DNA from: Eriocheir sinensis
Lineage: Eukaryota; Arthropoda; Malacostraca; Decapoda; Varunidae
Reading direction: 5' to 3'
Assembly: GCF_024679095.1 (NCBI RefSeq)
Contig: NC_066563.1
Location: forward strand, 3,177,428-3,241,427
DNA: 64,000 nucleotides
Shown one piece after another: positions 26,421-41,510 of the stretch. A program made the translations under genes and the position numbers. Each line of letters opens with the position of its first letter. The stretch's first letter is position 1. The notes beneath the pieces were generated by a model. It ran no database searches. It had not been told where the DNA came from and worked only from the letters and a program-made list of their open reading frames with translations.

Positions 26421-26816
26421 AGCGACAGGAATGAGAAATGAAACAGGAATTAAAAGTGAAGAAATGAACGTTATTACCCAGAATGCGTAGACTAAATGAA
26501 TGCGTTAGGCAGACTCTTTAAACTCAACGGTTGAAATGTAAAAAGAGCGACAGGAATGAGAAATTAAACAGGAATTCAATGTGAAGAAATGAACGTTATT
26601 ACCCAGAATGCGTAGACTAAATGAATGGGTTAGGCAGACTCTTTAAACTCTAGGGTTGAAATGTAAAAAGAGCGACAGGAATGAGAAATTAAACAGGAAT
26701 TCAATGTGAAGAAATGAACGTTATTACCCAGAATGCGTAGACTAAATGAATGGGTTAGGCAGACTCTTTAAACTCCAGGGTTGAAACGTAAAAAGAGAGT
26801 AACAGGAATGAGAAAC
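26421..26816. repeat. 125-bp minisatellite, three units plus a partial
   Basis: AGCGACAGGAATGAGAAAT begins units at 26421, 26546 and 26671, exactly 125 bp apart. A fourth start with a 2-bp insertion lies at 26796 and dies out by 26816. Units 2 and 3 differ at only a few positions; unit 1 is older. 125 is not a multiple of three. Confidence 0.97.
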
Positions 26817-26999
26817 GCGTACAAAAACTGCAACATTATAAACCGGAATGGCTCCAGGATGTGCCTTGTAATGAAGCGAGCATGACTCACGATAAAGGTC
26901 ATCCACTCGCCTTGATTGCACAGATGATGATACCGTCACCTCCAATCAGCGGTACAAAGGTAAGTGTGTGTGTGATGAGTGTGTGTGTCTGTGTGCGCC

Positions 27000-27930
27000 T
27001 CCCTCCCTCCCTTCCTCTGGTCTGCTCCCTCTCCTCCGTCATCTCCTTTATCTTCCCTAAGTGCCTCTTCTATTTTCTCTAACTGATTCTTTTTCCTCCT
27101 CTTCCTCATTGTTTTTTTTTTATCCCATGTTATTCTCTCGCAAATCTTCCTTTCACTTCCCTTCCATTGCTTTCCTCCTCCCCCATTTCAGCTCCTATAT
27201 CCCTCCTATGTCTTGTTCCTCCTTTCCCTACATTTCAGTTTTCAGCATTTCTTTCACTTTCCCTCCTTGCTTTCTCCTTCCTGCTTCCCTGCTAACGTAA
27301 CCTTCTCACCTCCTCCTTTTGTGTTACTCTTCTTTTTCATGCCCTTTTTCCATATGCTTCCTCCTACCCCTTACTTTTTTTTACTTCATGTCTACCATTT
27401 TTCTCACTTACCCTCTCACTGCCGGTCTTAACCCTTTCATTTAGTCATCCTTTTCCCCTCCCTCAATCTTGCCCTATCTTTCCTCTCAACACTCACTCTC
27501 CCTGTCATCTACCTCTCTTGACATTCTCTCACTCTATCCCTCTTTTTGGCCTGTACTCTCATCCCTAATACCCTCAATTTAATCGCCTTACTCATTCTCT
27601 TTGCTCTGATCCTTTCTCTTGCAATAGTTCATTTCCCGAGCATTTTGCATCTTTCCTTTTCTATATAACACAATTGTTTATCATGCCTGCCCTTTAGATC
27701 TCTTCAAATTGCCACCCTTTCCCGTCTCTCATTTTCCACATGTTTTCCTCCATAATACTCCCTTCCCCCTGTCGTCTACTCCTCTTCCTCTCTCTGCTTC
27801 ATCTTTTTCCATTTTATTCCTTTTTACGCCTTCAGCCACACTCGCTCTCCACCTTTCTTTGTGGTCTCTCCCCTTCCTCTCTTCCTTCCACATTCTTATT
27901 TCTACTACGTCACTTCCTGGATTGATATGA
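27000..27930. other. Pyrimidine-rich stretch
   Basis: Over 900 bp dominated by CTTCC, CTCC and TTCC words, with no clear period. The Pro/Ser/Phe/Leu-rich frames are compositional. No gene signal is seen. Confidence 0.7.
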
Positions 27931-28596
27931 AAACAGTAAGTAAATGTTATATGACAGCGAATCATCCAAGCAGAACTGTCAGCGTCACCTTGCAGATTAA
28001 GGGCAGAATGTCAAATCCCGTAACAGCAGAGTGGAATTAAGCGAGACAGTATATATTTTATTCATATTTCGCGAAAGGAAATCGGATTGAGAATTTGGCG
28101 GAGTTTCTATTTACTCAAAGGGTTTAATTCCGTTTTGTTTTGATGAAGAGATTGTCGTATGTTTGCATGCTTGATTGGCATATAGTAAAATGCATTGTTA
28201 GGCGGGTTTCTGTGCTGCAGGCTTTACACGCTGCTGGTTCATGTTTTAGTGGTAGATTTGTTGTTTTACTATTGTTCCTTCTCTTCTTACTACTACAAAA
28301 CTACTATCAACACGACTACTTCTATTGCTACTACTACTACTACTGCTTACTACAATGCTTACAAACTACTGCCATAGACTTTATTTTCTTTCTTTCTGCC
28401 TTTTTATTTTCATTTCCTTCTCCCTCTCCCTCTTTCTCTTGCCCTATACCACTTAGCCTTCTCCTCTCCCCTACCATGCCTCCTTTCATTTCCCCCCAAC
28501 AACAGAAACAATAAAAAATCTAGTATAGTGAATGACACTGACAACACACCTTTGCCCCGACAGCTGCATATACAGTCCCCCTGAACCTTGACTCAC

Positions 28597-28776
28597 CTGT
28601 CCCTTGTCTTCGTCGGTGTCACTCGGGTCCTCAATCAGGATCAGCAGCCACTCCAGGCCCCAGGTGTCCATCATCCCGACACACCTGTTCACCTCACCGT
28701 CACCCGTGCCAGTCTGCCCTCTGCCACGCCCTCCTCTCTTCACCTGCCGCTCTCGCTCCACAGGTTCCACGCCCAC
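28597..28776 (-). CDS. Candidate coding exon of an unrecognised protein
   Basis: A 180-bp open segment (60 codons, phase 0 at both ends) bounded by a possible acceptor (GTTAGCCAG) and a perfect donor CAG|GTGAGT. The 3' half encodes MMDTWGLEWLLILIED and then an acidic PSDTDEDKGQ, with strongly GC-ending codons (GAC ACC TGG GGC CTG GAG), unlike the surrounding low-complexity frames. It could instead begin at the ATG at 28674. The first 35 codons are rich in Arg and Gly and less convincing. No domain is recognised and no partner exon was found. Confidence 0.28.
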
Positions 28777-28779
28777 CTG

Positions 28780-29210
28780 GCTAACAGAGGCCTAGAGGTG
28801 CCGCCGCTAACACGCACACACGCACACGCACACGTAACACATGAATAGGTAATGTGTGCGTGCGTGGCTGTCCGGCTCGCCCACCGCAGCAGGCACTGAG
28901 GGGGTCGAGTGTTTCCTCGGTCTGGTTCACGGCCTTATATTTGCCTTAGTCCTCGCGTCAAAGAAACAATGAAAGTAATGGGTCCAGATATTAAACTTGA
29001 GTATGCATTTACTGTTCAAGATTAAACAAATTTCCCCGCAATAGTGAAACACTTGAACTAAACAATGCAGGCAATGTTCCAGCTATTAACCTTGATTATC
29101 CCTTTACTGTACGATACACACCGTATTTCGCTGTACAGTTCACACACTACTTAAATACAAAAATCTACTGTGAATATCTTCTTATACTTTAAGACTCATA
29201 ATGAACTTAA
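28780..29210. other. No gene seen
   Basis: GC-rich to about 28930, then AT-rich. Contains ACACGCACACGCACAC near 28810. Confidence 0.55.
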
Positions 29211-29414
29211 GTATTTTTTTCTTTCATCCCTTTCGCAGTTAAACTCTGGAGCAGCCTTCCTTCTGTATGTCCTCCTTCTTACGACGTGAACACTTCTAAT
29301 ACAATTCTCCAACGTAACCTGACCATCTACTTAATTCCGTTGTGTCTCCTAACGCAATCTATATTCATGAACACCGTTAAAGCTTCAATCAATCAGTTAG
29401 AAGCAACAGACTAG
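29211..29414 (+). mobile_element. LINE reverse-transcriptase C-terminal tail (relic)
   Basis: A 67-codon open stretch after a stop reads FFSFIPFAVKLWSSLPSV early on and later LQRNLTIYL, then a stop. The F-x-P-x-A-V-x-L-W-x-S-L-P pattern is typical of the last part of ORF2 in jockey/CR1-like elements. No catalytic reverse-transcriptase motifs remain upstream. Confidence 0.5.
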
Positions 29415-30969
29415 CATGCAAACAGCTACCCAATGGAAGGAGATACGCGGAATTTCACTGTAAGCACGAACGTTTAAATATGTAATACCTTTTTTGTATG
29501 CATATTTCTATAGTTTTAATCAACCAAGTAAGAACCATGTAACAGACTTGCGACACGCATTACCGTCTCGTATATCTCATTAAAGACAGATATCACCCAA
29601 CCCACACGATTCGCCGGCGCCTCAACGAGCGTCTCAGCAGGTTCAAGGGTCGAAGGCATGAATAAGCAGCAATAGTTCCCAGCGAGATTGCAGAGTTCTG
29701 AGGCCCTGCAAAGCCTGTATACCTTCAGCGGATCAATAATTCAGGCAATGGCAGCGAGGGAGGGAAGGCGTTAAGGGAGAGCTGTGGTGGCGGCGGCAGC
29801 AGGGGACGGTGGCAGGGGACGGTGGCAGGGGCTGTGATGGGCGGTAACAGGTTTCTTCACAATACGCACGTTTGTTTTTCCTCGCGTGTTTCTTCAGTAA
29901 TAAGTGTTGCAAAGATGGTCTACTGAGTGCATCCCGCTATTGTTCCCTCGCCAAGGTGGTTTCTAGTCTTGAAATATATGGCCAAGATCAACACAGTCTG
30001 ATGGAGAAAATTACATTACACTCTGAGTCCGATTCTACCCTCATATCATTGTTTTCTTCTGGGAGGGTTCAGAGTAGTAAGCACAAAACATCCTCCACAA
30101 AAGTTCAAATTCTCAACACATCCTACTGAGTCCTATGTACAATCCTTGGGTTTCTTTACTCAGAGTTTAAATCCTATTCGCTCCTATACACTTCTTTACC
30201 CGATCCTTTACAACGGATTCCTTCACTCAGAGTTCCATTCCTTTACGTACACACCTCACAGAACCCTTTGCCAGATCTTTCACTTGGACTTCTTCACACT
30301 GAGTTCGCCGGTCGGTTTCTTTGCACACCGATGATCCGAGACGCCGGGTAACGATTCTTCAATGACTTCGATTCCATAAAGAGGTGATATTTCAAGGCGG
30401 GCCCTCGACTCCTGCCCCGTTAAGAAACACGGGCGTCGTTACACAACTCAGACTTTCTCCGCGAAGTCTGGCAAGTCTGAATGAAAACTCAAGCCTGGCA
30501 AGACCTTACCTCCCCTCTTACAAGCGCCGTCTGGCCCGCGCGTGTTCATGCTCTGAAAGCTAGTCTGGGGAGCCGTCCAGTACTAGTTGATGGTGACGTG
30601 CAAAGACCAGTTGTTAGCGAGGGGAGGAGCATGGTAGCAGGTTGGTCAAAGCGGCGGGGGTAACGGTGGGGGCGGCTACCTTTCCCCCACCTCAACACCC
30701 GTCTCCTCCTCCTTTTCCTCATTTCCTTTCACTCTCACTTTCTTCTTTCTCCTTTTACTACATTCTTATTCTTCTTCCTTGTATGCCTTCGCCCTTTTCC
30801 TCCCTCACCTGTGGATGGGGTGAAGGGCCGGTGACCTCCGCGGCCCCTAAGGTACGCCAGGTAACAGGTCATCACTCACGCTGCCAAGACGCCGTGACCG
30901 CCTCTTCAGCCCCGGGTAAGGGATGCAGGGACCTCCTAGTGCAATGCGTGGACGGCGGTGTTTGTTTTC
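29415..30969. other. No gene recognised
   Basis: 30060-30330 has loosely repeated CTCAGAGTT/ACTGAGTTC words. 30480-30960 is GC-richer but shows no convincing exon. Confidence 0.5.
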
Positions 30970-31110
30970 AGCCACTTTGGTTCTTAGCTTTAGTGGTTCT
31001 TAGACTTATTGTAAATCGACTTCTGGTTCCTGGAATTCTGGTTCATAGACTTTTTGGTTAATAAACTCCTGGTTCTTAGAGTTCTTAGTTCTTAGACTTC
31101 GTGGTTTGCT
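30970..31110. repeat. Degenerate short tandem repeat (CTGGTTCTTAGACTT-like)
   Basis: Variants of GGTTCTTAGACTT recur about seven times at irregular spacing of roughly 15-25 bp. Confidence 0.7.
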
Positions 31111-31556
31111 GATGTGCTGATGTATTCTGCATTTCCTGGTTACCTTCTATCTAGTTATTTGCCTCGAGACTCCTTCATATTTAGAATAATTTACATCGAG
31201 AATTATCTGCATTTTTATTCTATTTGGATATATTTCTTGGTTCGCTAATGCACTAGAGCGGATTGAATTTCCTAGTCACTTTATTATCTACTTATGAGAT
31301 TAGAGGCTGAGTTAGAGGCGCCGCCTTTTCCATTTGCCATTATTCTGCGTCGCTCGTGATATTTCCGCAGTACGGGGATGCAAATTTTTCCCTCCGTGCT
31401 CCCTCCGCCGCCCCATCCGGCTCTAAATCGCCTCGGGGCCCGGCCATTGTCAAAACCATTTCGGGCCATTTCCCAGGTCACACGCCGGCCATTACTGAAC
31501 AACCAAAACTTTCTCTCCATTTTATCGGACTGCCACACCCGAAGAGCAGACGAGGC

Positions 31557-31715
<159 letters not shown>

Positions 31716-31831
31716 CCTCATTTTCTTCACCAACGTAGTGCGTGAGGAATGGATAAGCTCCCATCATCAGTGTCCAGTGTAACACGATTGACTCCTTCAA
31801 AATAAGCTCGACCGTCACTTCCTTCACTTAA

Positions 31832-33071
<1,240 letters not shown>

Positions 33072-33114
<43 letters not shown>
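33072..33114. repeat. (CT)n then (CA)n microsatellite
   Basis: 33 bp of CT joined to a short CA run. Confidence 0.96.
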
Positions 33115-33229
33115 CCGCCATGCAGCCAGGTCACTCACCCACTATTTAGCTCAATCCATTTATCTCGTGTGTGTTGAAAGCATCTGGCTGGCTGCTGACC
33201 GCTGCCACTGGTCATTATAACTCGTGCCT

Positions 33230-34440
33230 TCACCTTTTTTGCTGCTGTCTCTTATCTCTCTCTTTCTCCTTTTGAATACTGCTTTTGCCGCAAACACCTG
33301 ATTAACTAGTTTTCTCTGGCGTCTTTTTTGCATCTCTTATTCAGCGGCGGTGATTTAATGATGCTGTAAATGGCCGGCAGTTTGATCCATCACAGTTTCT
33401 CTTCCTATTATTTTCTCCGCATGCTACTTTTTTTCTCTCCTGTGGCCGCATACGTTTGGGTAATCGGTTCGGCCTGACGTTTTCTGGTTCTTTTCATTCC
33501 GCGCGGCGATGAAATAGTGCAACAACCGGCCAGCTGTTTTGTCCGTCACAGCTTCTCTCGGTTACGGTCACGGTTTCCTCTGACACTTTTTCTGTCTTTT
33601 ATTCAGCGGCGGCCATCAAGCATACAGCAACGGGGAGCAGTTTTATCCGTCATTGTTTCTCTTTTCATTATTTTTCCCTCATACTAGACATTTTTTTCTC
33701 GCGTACCTGCAAATATTTGGGTAATCGGTCCCTCTGACGCCTTTTGGTTCTTTAATTCTGCGGCGGGGATGAAATAATAAACTAACGAGTCAACAGTTTT
33801 ATTCGTCACAGTTCTTCTTTCCATTATTTTTTCCCTCTTGTTACTTTTTCCTCCCGGGGCTGCTAACATTTGGGTGATCGGCTCCCTCTGACGCCTTTTT
33901 GTTTCTTTTATTGAGCCGCGGGGATGAAATACTGCAGTAACGACGCAACTCTTATCCGTCATAGTTTCCATTTTCATTATGTTCCCCCCATACCAGACTG
34001 CTTTATCTCCGTGGCTGTAAGCATTTGGGTAATCGGTTTCCTCTGACGCCTTATTTATTTTATCCAGCGGCAGCCATGCAGCAAATAATGAAACAATGGG
34101 ACAAATTCTATCCATCATAGTTTATCTTTTCACTATTTCTTTCCCTCTTGGCATTTTTTTTCTCCCGTGGCTACAAACATTTGGGTAATCGGCTCCCTCT
34201 GACGCCTTGTTGTTTCTCGTATTCAGCGGCGGCGATGAAATAATAAAGCAAAGGGGGATTAACTTCTTATTTATATTTCTTAATCCGCAACGGTTCTCAT
34301 ATTCGCTTGATTTTGCTTATTTTCTTTACATATATATATACTAATTTTTCTCCAATGGTTGTATACATTTGAGTGACTGGTCTGCTCTGAACACCGGCGA
34401 TGAGTTAGTAGACGGAGCGGCAGTTTTCTTATTAAGAGTT
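33230..34440. repeat. Diverged ~155-bp tandem repeat, about eight units
   Basis: TTTGGGTAATCGG-like anchors lie at 33455, 33716, 33869, 34024, 34180 and 34368 (spacings 153, 155 and 156 in the best part). Each is followed by CTCCCTCTGACGCCTT, TTCAGCGGCGGCGATGAAATA and a TCCGTCACAGTTTCT block. A unit near 33565 lacks its anchor, and an earlier one starts near 33295. A 144-codon minus-strand frame survives because the period is close to a multiple of three. Confidence 0.9.
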
Positions 34441-34625
34441 AAGTGACGGGTGAGATCGAGAAGAATAGCCAGCGTCACTCCCGCCGCGGGGGCAGACAGC
34501 TGATAAACGACGTGAGGCGACGAGGTGAAGGTGAACTGATGCTGCGAACGATGGTGATGATGATGGTGAAGAGGGGAGTATCAACACTTCTTTGTTTTTG
34601 TTTTTATATAACAACAATAACAAAA

Positions 34626-34690
34626 TTACTACTACTACTACTACTACTATTTACTATTACTCCTACTACTACTACTACTACTACTACTAC

Positions 34691-34753
<63 letters not shown>
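34626..34753. repeat. (CTA)n then (AAT)n compound microsatellite
   Basis: Interrupted CTA units to about 34690, then about 21 AAT units. Confidence 0.97.
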
Positions 34754-34755
<2 letters not shown>

Positions 34756-35013
34756 TATCTGATGGTGTTCACGAAGTCAGTCTGTTATTTATATTTCTTC
34801 CACTTACAAAGTAACAATAAATAACAACAGACATAACAACGACAACAAAAATAAGGATAACAACAACAATACCAATAAAAGATAATAATGATGGCATAAA
34901 AGCGCGCAAAAATGCATGATACACACACACATACACACACACATACACATATACGTACACACAATACATTCATACATAAATGCATAGTTCTTCCCAGCAG
35001 TCCATTCCGTCAC

Positions 35014-35176
<163 letters not shown>

Positions 35177-35588
35177 GACCAACGTGGGTACATCTCTTCT
35201 TCTCGCAATCCAGTCTGTCTTTCTTTTTCTTCTTCTTCCTCCTCCGCCGCCTCCAACTCCTCCTCCTCCTCCTCCTCCTCCAACTCCTAAAGGGGTGTGC
35301 GTCTCTTCCACTCTTCTTCTTTTCTCCTTTCACTTTTCCTGCTTTTCGTCCTCCACTTCTCTCTCTCTCATTCACGAGGCTTTTATTCTCTTCCTCTTTT
35401 CATTCTTCTGCGGGTCTTTCTTCTTCCTGTCCTCTTAGTATTGTTCTTATATTTTGTTTTATTTTACTGCGTCTCAACATGATTATTTCATATTATACTT
35501 TCTTCTTCAATTTTATATGGTTGTTTTAATTTCCATTTATATCTTCATCCTTTTCCTTTTTTTCTTTATCATCATCATCATCTTTTTT

Positions 35589-35646
35589 TCTTCTTTCTTC
35601 TTCTTCTTCTTCTTCTTCTTCTTCTTCTTCTTCTTCTTCTTCTTCT
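35589..35646. repeat. (TTC)n microsatellite, 58 bp
   Basis: Nearly perfect TTC run. Confidence 0.96.
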
Positions 35647-35903
35647 CTTTCCACCGTCCCGTCTCGTACCCACAACACAGGTAAGCTTCGCCTCACCTGT
35701 CACGTGTTCCTTCTCAGAACACCTTAAAGTCTGCTCGTGTGGCTTCACGTTCCTTTCCTCTGAGACATGTTAAACGTTATTCCTCTTCCTCCTCCTTCAT
35801 CTGTTTCCATCTGTGTCCTTCTTTTACCATCATCTTCTCTATTCTACTTCGCTCTCAATAAACTACAGTTAGTGGATTTTACAGACAATATAAATGCGTA
35901 TTT

Positions 35904-36077
35904 TAGCGCCTCCGTGGTCGATAAATGAGTACCCGGGGAAACCTTGGGAAGGTAAACTGGCCCTGTGTCCCGGGGTGATGGGCTCCATCCCACCACAGGC
36001 TCAAGGGCCAATGCGGCGGATATGGGCACCGAGGCCACGCGCAGCGATAACTAATGCCCCCAACTTTACCTTTACCT
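35904..36077 (+). mobile_element. SINE insertion with 13-bp target duplication
   Basis: A 174-bp insert flanked by the perfect direct repeat TAAATGCGTATTT (35891-35903 and 36078-36090), the signature of target-primed retrotransposition. It opens with GCGCCTCCGTGGTC, resembling a tRNA A-box region. It then jumps to a body containing GAGTACCCGGGGAAACC and ends in a short ACCTTTACCTT tail. The expected B box is missing, so an internal deletion of the tRNA-like head is likely. A second copy of the 3' half lies at 36364-36431. I believe this family is common in decapods; that is recollection. Confidence 0.82.
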
Positions 36078-36163
36078 TAAATGCGTATTTAAGAGATTAG
36101 TTTACTGTGAACTAAACATAAAGCCAAGGAATTCAGGCGAAGCAATGCGCACATTTATCGGCA

Positions 36164-36289
36164 GGATTTTTCTCGAGGCGAGTAATCCGCCACTGGAACA
36201 ACCTTCCTGTAGGAGTAGTTGACGCTCGAACGATCAAACTCTTTAACAGTCGCGTTGGGCGCTACTTTGTTGCGTCAGGGATGAAGTGA
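36164..36289 (+). mobile_element. LINE reverse-transcriptase C-terminal tail (relic)
   Basis: Forty-one codons and a stop, starting GFFSRRVIRHWNNLPVGVVD and ending near NSRVGRYFVASGMK. The F-F-S-x-R-V-x-x-x-W-N-x-L-P-x-x-V-V pattern is the standard end of CR1/jockey-type ORF2. The fragment lies between the two SINE copies. Nothing upstream resembles the polymerase domain, so it is a 5'-truncated relic. Confidence 0.65.
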
Positions 36290-36363
36290 ACGGTCCCGCA
36301 CGTTCCTGCAGCAAGTGTTTTTAATATGACCACCGGTCCATAGACGTGCCCGACAATTTCAAT

Positions 36364-36431
36364 CAAATGCGACGGAGATGAGCACCGAGGCCACACGCAG
36401 CTATATAGTGTATGCCCCCAACTTTACCTTA
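36364..36431 (+). mobile_element. SINE 3' fragment, same family as 35904-36077
   Basis: Matches the last ~67 bp of the SINE at 35904-36077 with scattered substitutions. It shares the blocks CACCGAGGCCAC and TGCCCCCAACTTTACCTT. The 5' half is absent, as in a 5'-truncated retrotransposed copy. No clear target duplication was found. Confidence 0.75.
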
Positions 36432-36945
36432 TTTAAAGCAGGCAATAGGCTTTCTGTTACCTGCTCTTCCATATTTTCATGTTTCCTCCTCCTCCTCCTG
36501 CTCCTCCTCCTGCTTTCTCCTCCTAATTACTTCGCTTTATATCAGTCTTGTTCTTGCGTCTCTCCTCTTCCTTTCTCCACTTCATTCAATTTTCACTTTC
36601 CTTTTCAACCTTCTATTCATCTTTGTCAGATTTTTTTGGTGGATTTTCATGTTTTCCAGTTTCCATTTCTTCTTTTTATTTGTCTCTTCGTCTTTACTGT
36701 CGCTGCCTTAACCCTTTCACACTTTTTGCATTTCTTCCCCTCACTTTCCTTTCCTCTTTCTTCAGGCGTATTAGTTTTCACTTTTGGTTTTCTTTTCTTG
36801 TGACATTCTCGTTACTCCCCTTCACCCTTCTTTGTTTCCTCGGTAAGTCTTCCTCCCTGTGAGTCTTCCCGGGTGATTCACAGGGTAGGCATGTCAAGTT
36901 AATCCCATCACGAAGGATTTTGCATGTACGGATAACCCTGCGTTG

Positions 36946-37096
<151 letters not shown>

Positions 37097-37188
37097 CCCA
37101 CCCATTTACACGTGCACGACCCTCCCCCTTCCTCCACTGACGGATTTTTTTTAATAACTGTGAACTTGACCAACACTTTTCACAAATA

Positions 37189-37234
37189 TGATGATGATGA
37201 TGATGATAATAATGATGATGATAACAACAACAAC
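37189..37234. repeat. (GAT)n/(AAC)n microsatellite
   Basis: GAT units with AAT variants, then AAC units. Confidence 0.9.
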
Positions 37235-37356
37235 ACCAATACCAGCGACGCCAAACAAACTTCACACCTGAATAAACAATCCACACTCACGTTACCGCAG
37301 CCGATGTCACCTGCCACGGGGCCCATCTTTACCTGGGGACACGAAAAACAATTAGT

Positions 37357-37360
<4 letters not shown>

Positions 37361-37392
<32 letters not shown>
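37361..37392. repeat. (GT)n microsatellite, 32 bp
   Basis: Pure GT run. Confidence 0.97.
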
Positions 37393-39167
<1,775 letters not shown>

Positions 39168-39386
39168 AGAAGCGAGTATTCATAAACGTATCGGCAGCTC
39201 AGTTCGCCTGTTTGAAAAGCCTCTCGTAGAAATTGATGGAACTTTCATGAACTGTTTTGTGAGCCTGGCGATAGTTTTACACACCTGCTCCTTGAACGGG
39301 AAAGGTACCCATCAAAACTCGGTTAATCTTCTCTGTGGCTTTGGAGAATAGTCGCAATGGGGCCCGATACGTTAAGAATATGGACC
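39168..39386. mobile_element. MITE-like element, copy A (most diverged)
   Basis: Collinear with copies B and C. GAGTATTCATAAACGTATCGG matches the left end. CTCTCGTAGAAATTGATGG, GCGATAGTTTTACA and AACTCGGTTAATCTTC match the interior in order, and AAGAATATGGA weakly matches the right end. An 80-codon plus-strand frame across it is incidental. Confidence 0.42.
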
Positions 39387-39816
39387 TTAGTTCCCTCGTC
39401 CATCCCGGGTTTTTGGCACCGCCGCGCAACTCCTTTGCTCTGCGTGCGTCGGCTTTTTAGCACTCGCAGGTTAATTACCGGGACTGCCTCGCCGCCACGC
39501 CACCTGTTCGCCCGATTTTCTTTGTGGAAAATGTCGGAAATGAATATATGAACAAACACGTAACGCTCTCCATAAAAATACCTTCCTATTGCCAAATTAC
39601 AGCTTTCCTGGGCAGCGATGGGGCTCGGCAGGTACACTTACCCTGTTACCATAATTGGCTCAGCCCACTCCACTAAAGACGGAGTATTACGAGGGGACGG
39701 CGCAGGGTGAGGGGACGGCCAAAGCTAAAGGAACAATTAATATGGATGGTAAACGTTTAATATGAGTGAATAAACCGAGCTGATATCCAGAGAGTTTCCA
39801 TGCTTCCTTTTACTTT

Positions 39817-39927
<111 letters not shown>

Positions 39928-40343
39928 GAGTCATCATCATCGTCAGTTATTATTTATATTACCATCCTTGTTATTAGAATGATCTATTATTATCTTTTTC
40001 ACACTTATCAATAGCCTTTCTTCGCTGCTCGTCCTTTTACACCATATCAAACACAGAAGGCGGAACCCGTGCCAGCAAAACCATGTGTTAAATTTACGGT
40101 AACATTTTTTTAAGTCCCTCGTTACCCCTTGATGCTCCACAGCCACAATCACTTGGCGTTAGTGGGCGAGGCGTTTGTAAGTTATTCTGGGCTACGAGGT
40201 GACAGGCTAAAGGAGTAAGGAATGGGGGGAACTCGTACGTGGGTGCTCGCAGTCACTGTAATCTTCTTTAATAGTGTCGAGTGTTGTGTACAAGTGTTGG
40301 TGAAGAGGGGCGGCAAGGTGGTAGCCAAGGTAACGCGTTCTTG

Positions 40344-40408
40344 TGTGTGTGTGTGTGGGGAGGGGGGGGGGGGGTGCGTGTGCGTGTGCGTGTGCGTGTG
40401 TGTGTGTG
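40344..40408. repeat. (GT)n-(G)n-(GCGTGT)n compound repeat
   Basis: A GT run, then GGGGAGG and a run of about 12 G, then GCGTGT hexamers turning into GT. Confidence 0.93.
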
Positions 40409-40832
40409 ATACTATATTCAATACAAGGGAAAAGTACAATATTTCTTCAGCAGACTGAATATCACCCTGACTTGCGCAATTATCACAACAAACACCCTAT
40501 CACTTAACGGCCAAATCAATCAACACCCCAACAAGTGCCCTATCTACCCCCTGCTCACCCCAACAAGCACCTCCTTTCCTTCCTACCATAGTCACCTCTT
40601 CCCTAACCCCCCAACCACCAGTCTCCAAACAGCCCCTGCCCACCTAAGCAAGTCTCCCCTTACCGACCCTCCCTAGTCAACCCACTCAAATACAAATCAA
40701 ACAAGCCCTTCCGCCCCAACAACACCACCTAACTCTCCAGACCCCTGCAGCCCATGTCTCCCTCGCCCCTCCACGCATCCCGAGAACCGGCGAGTCTCAA
40801 CACCATTGGTTCCGTCTGCAAACTGGATGGCC

Positions 40833-41090
40833 GGGCGTCCGTCTCTCTAAATTCCACTGTCGAGCTTCTATGCGTTTCCCCGTGAGTGTCCCGAGCCCTT
40901 GTCTAAAGCTGCTCGACTCTGCACGCTTTCCCGGAGTACGTTGCAAAAAAATAGTCTCTACAATAAAAGGGATTTTTGGGCGTCTGTCTCCCTAAATTTC
41001 AGCGTCGACTCGCAACATACACGTTTCCCTGCACACGTGTCACGACCCTTCTGTAAAGCCGCTCGACTCTGCATGCCTTCCCAGAATACT
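40833..41090. repeat. Diverged ~148-bp tandem duplication
   Basis: GGGCGTCYGTCTC occurs at 40833 and 40978 (145 bp). TAAAGCYGCTCGACTCTGCA, with the GCTCGACTCT core at 40911 and 41061 (150 bp), keeps the same order between copies. The 80-codon frame shows KAARLC twice for this reason. Confidence 0.88.
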
Positions 41091-41264
41091 GAATGGGGGA
41101 AACAAATACCTATGAGAAAAAAAGTGTCTATAGTCCACTAAAAATAATAATACGACTGAAAATTGCCATGCCCCCCAAAAAACACGACTACCTACAATTA
41201 AAAAAATGTATGACTAGTTTAAATAATACATCCCTCCATACATTCTTTTTCATGCTTACCTCTG

Positions 41265-41510
41265 GATTGGATAGGATGAGAAAGCCATACAGGTGTAGAA
41301 ACCAAGTTCATCGCCTGCATCTACCACGACTAAGAGAAAGTTATTAAGAGATTATAGGAAAAAAACCCTGGTACCTATGAACAACCATACGCACCACGAG
41401 AATACCTGGCCACAACCGGTTTAGACTGAGCAGGTAAGGCCACAGGTGTAGAGCTAAGACTATAGCCTCCACGTAACCTCCTAAGAGAAAGCTTGAGAGA
41501 AAACTGCCAG
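41265..41510. repeat. Diverged ~152-bp tandem duplication
   Basis: ACAGGTGTAGA recurs at 41289 and 41442 (153 bp) and TAAGAGAAAG at 41331 and 41482 (151 bp), with related sequence between. Confidence 0.75.

Noticed and set aside
33684..34118. 144-codon minus frame with internal repeats
   Set aside because: It translates three units of the 155-bp array; the frame survives only where spacing is close to a multiple of three.
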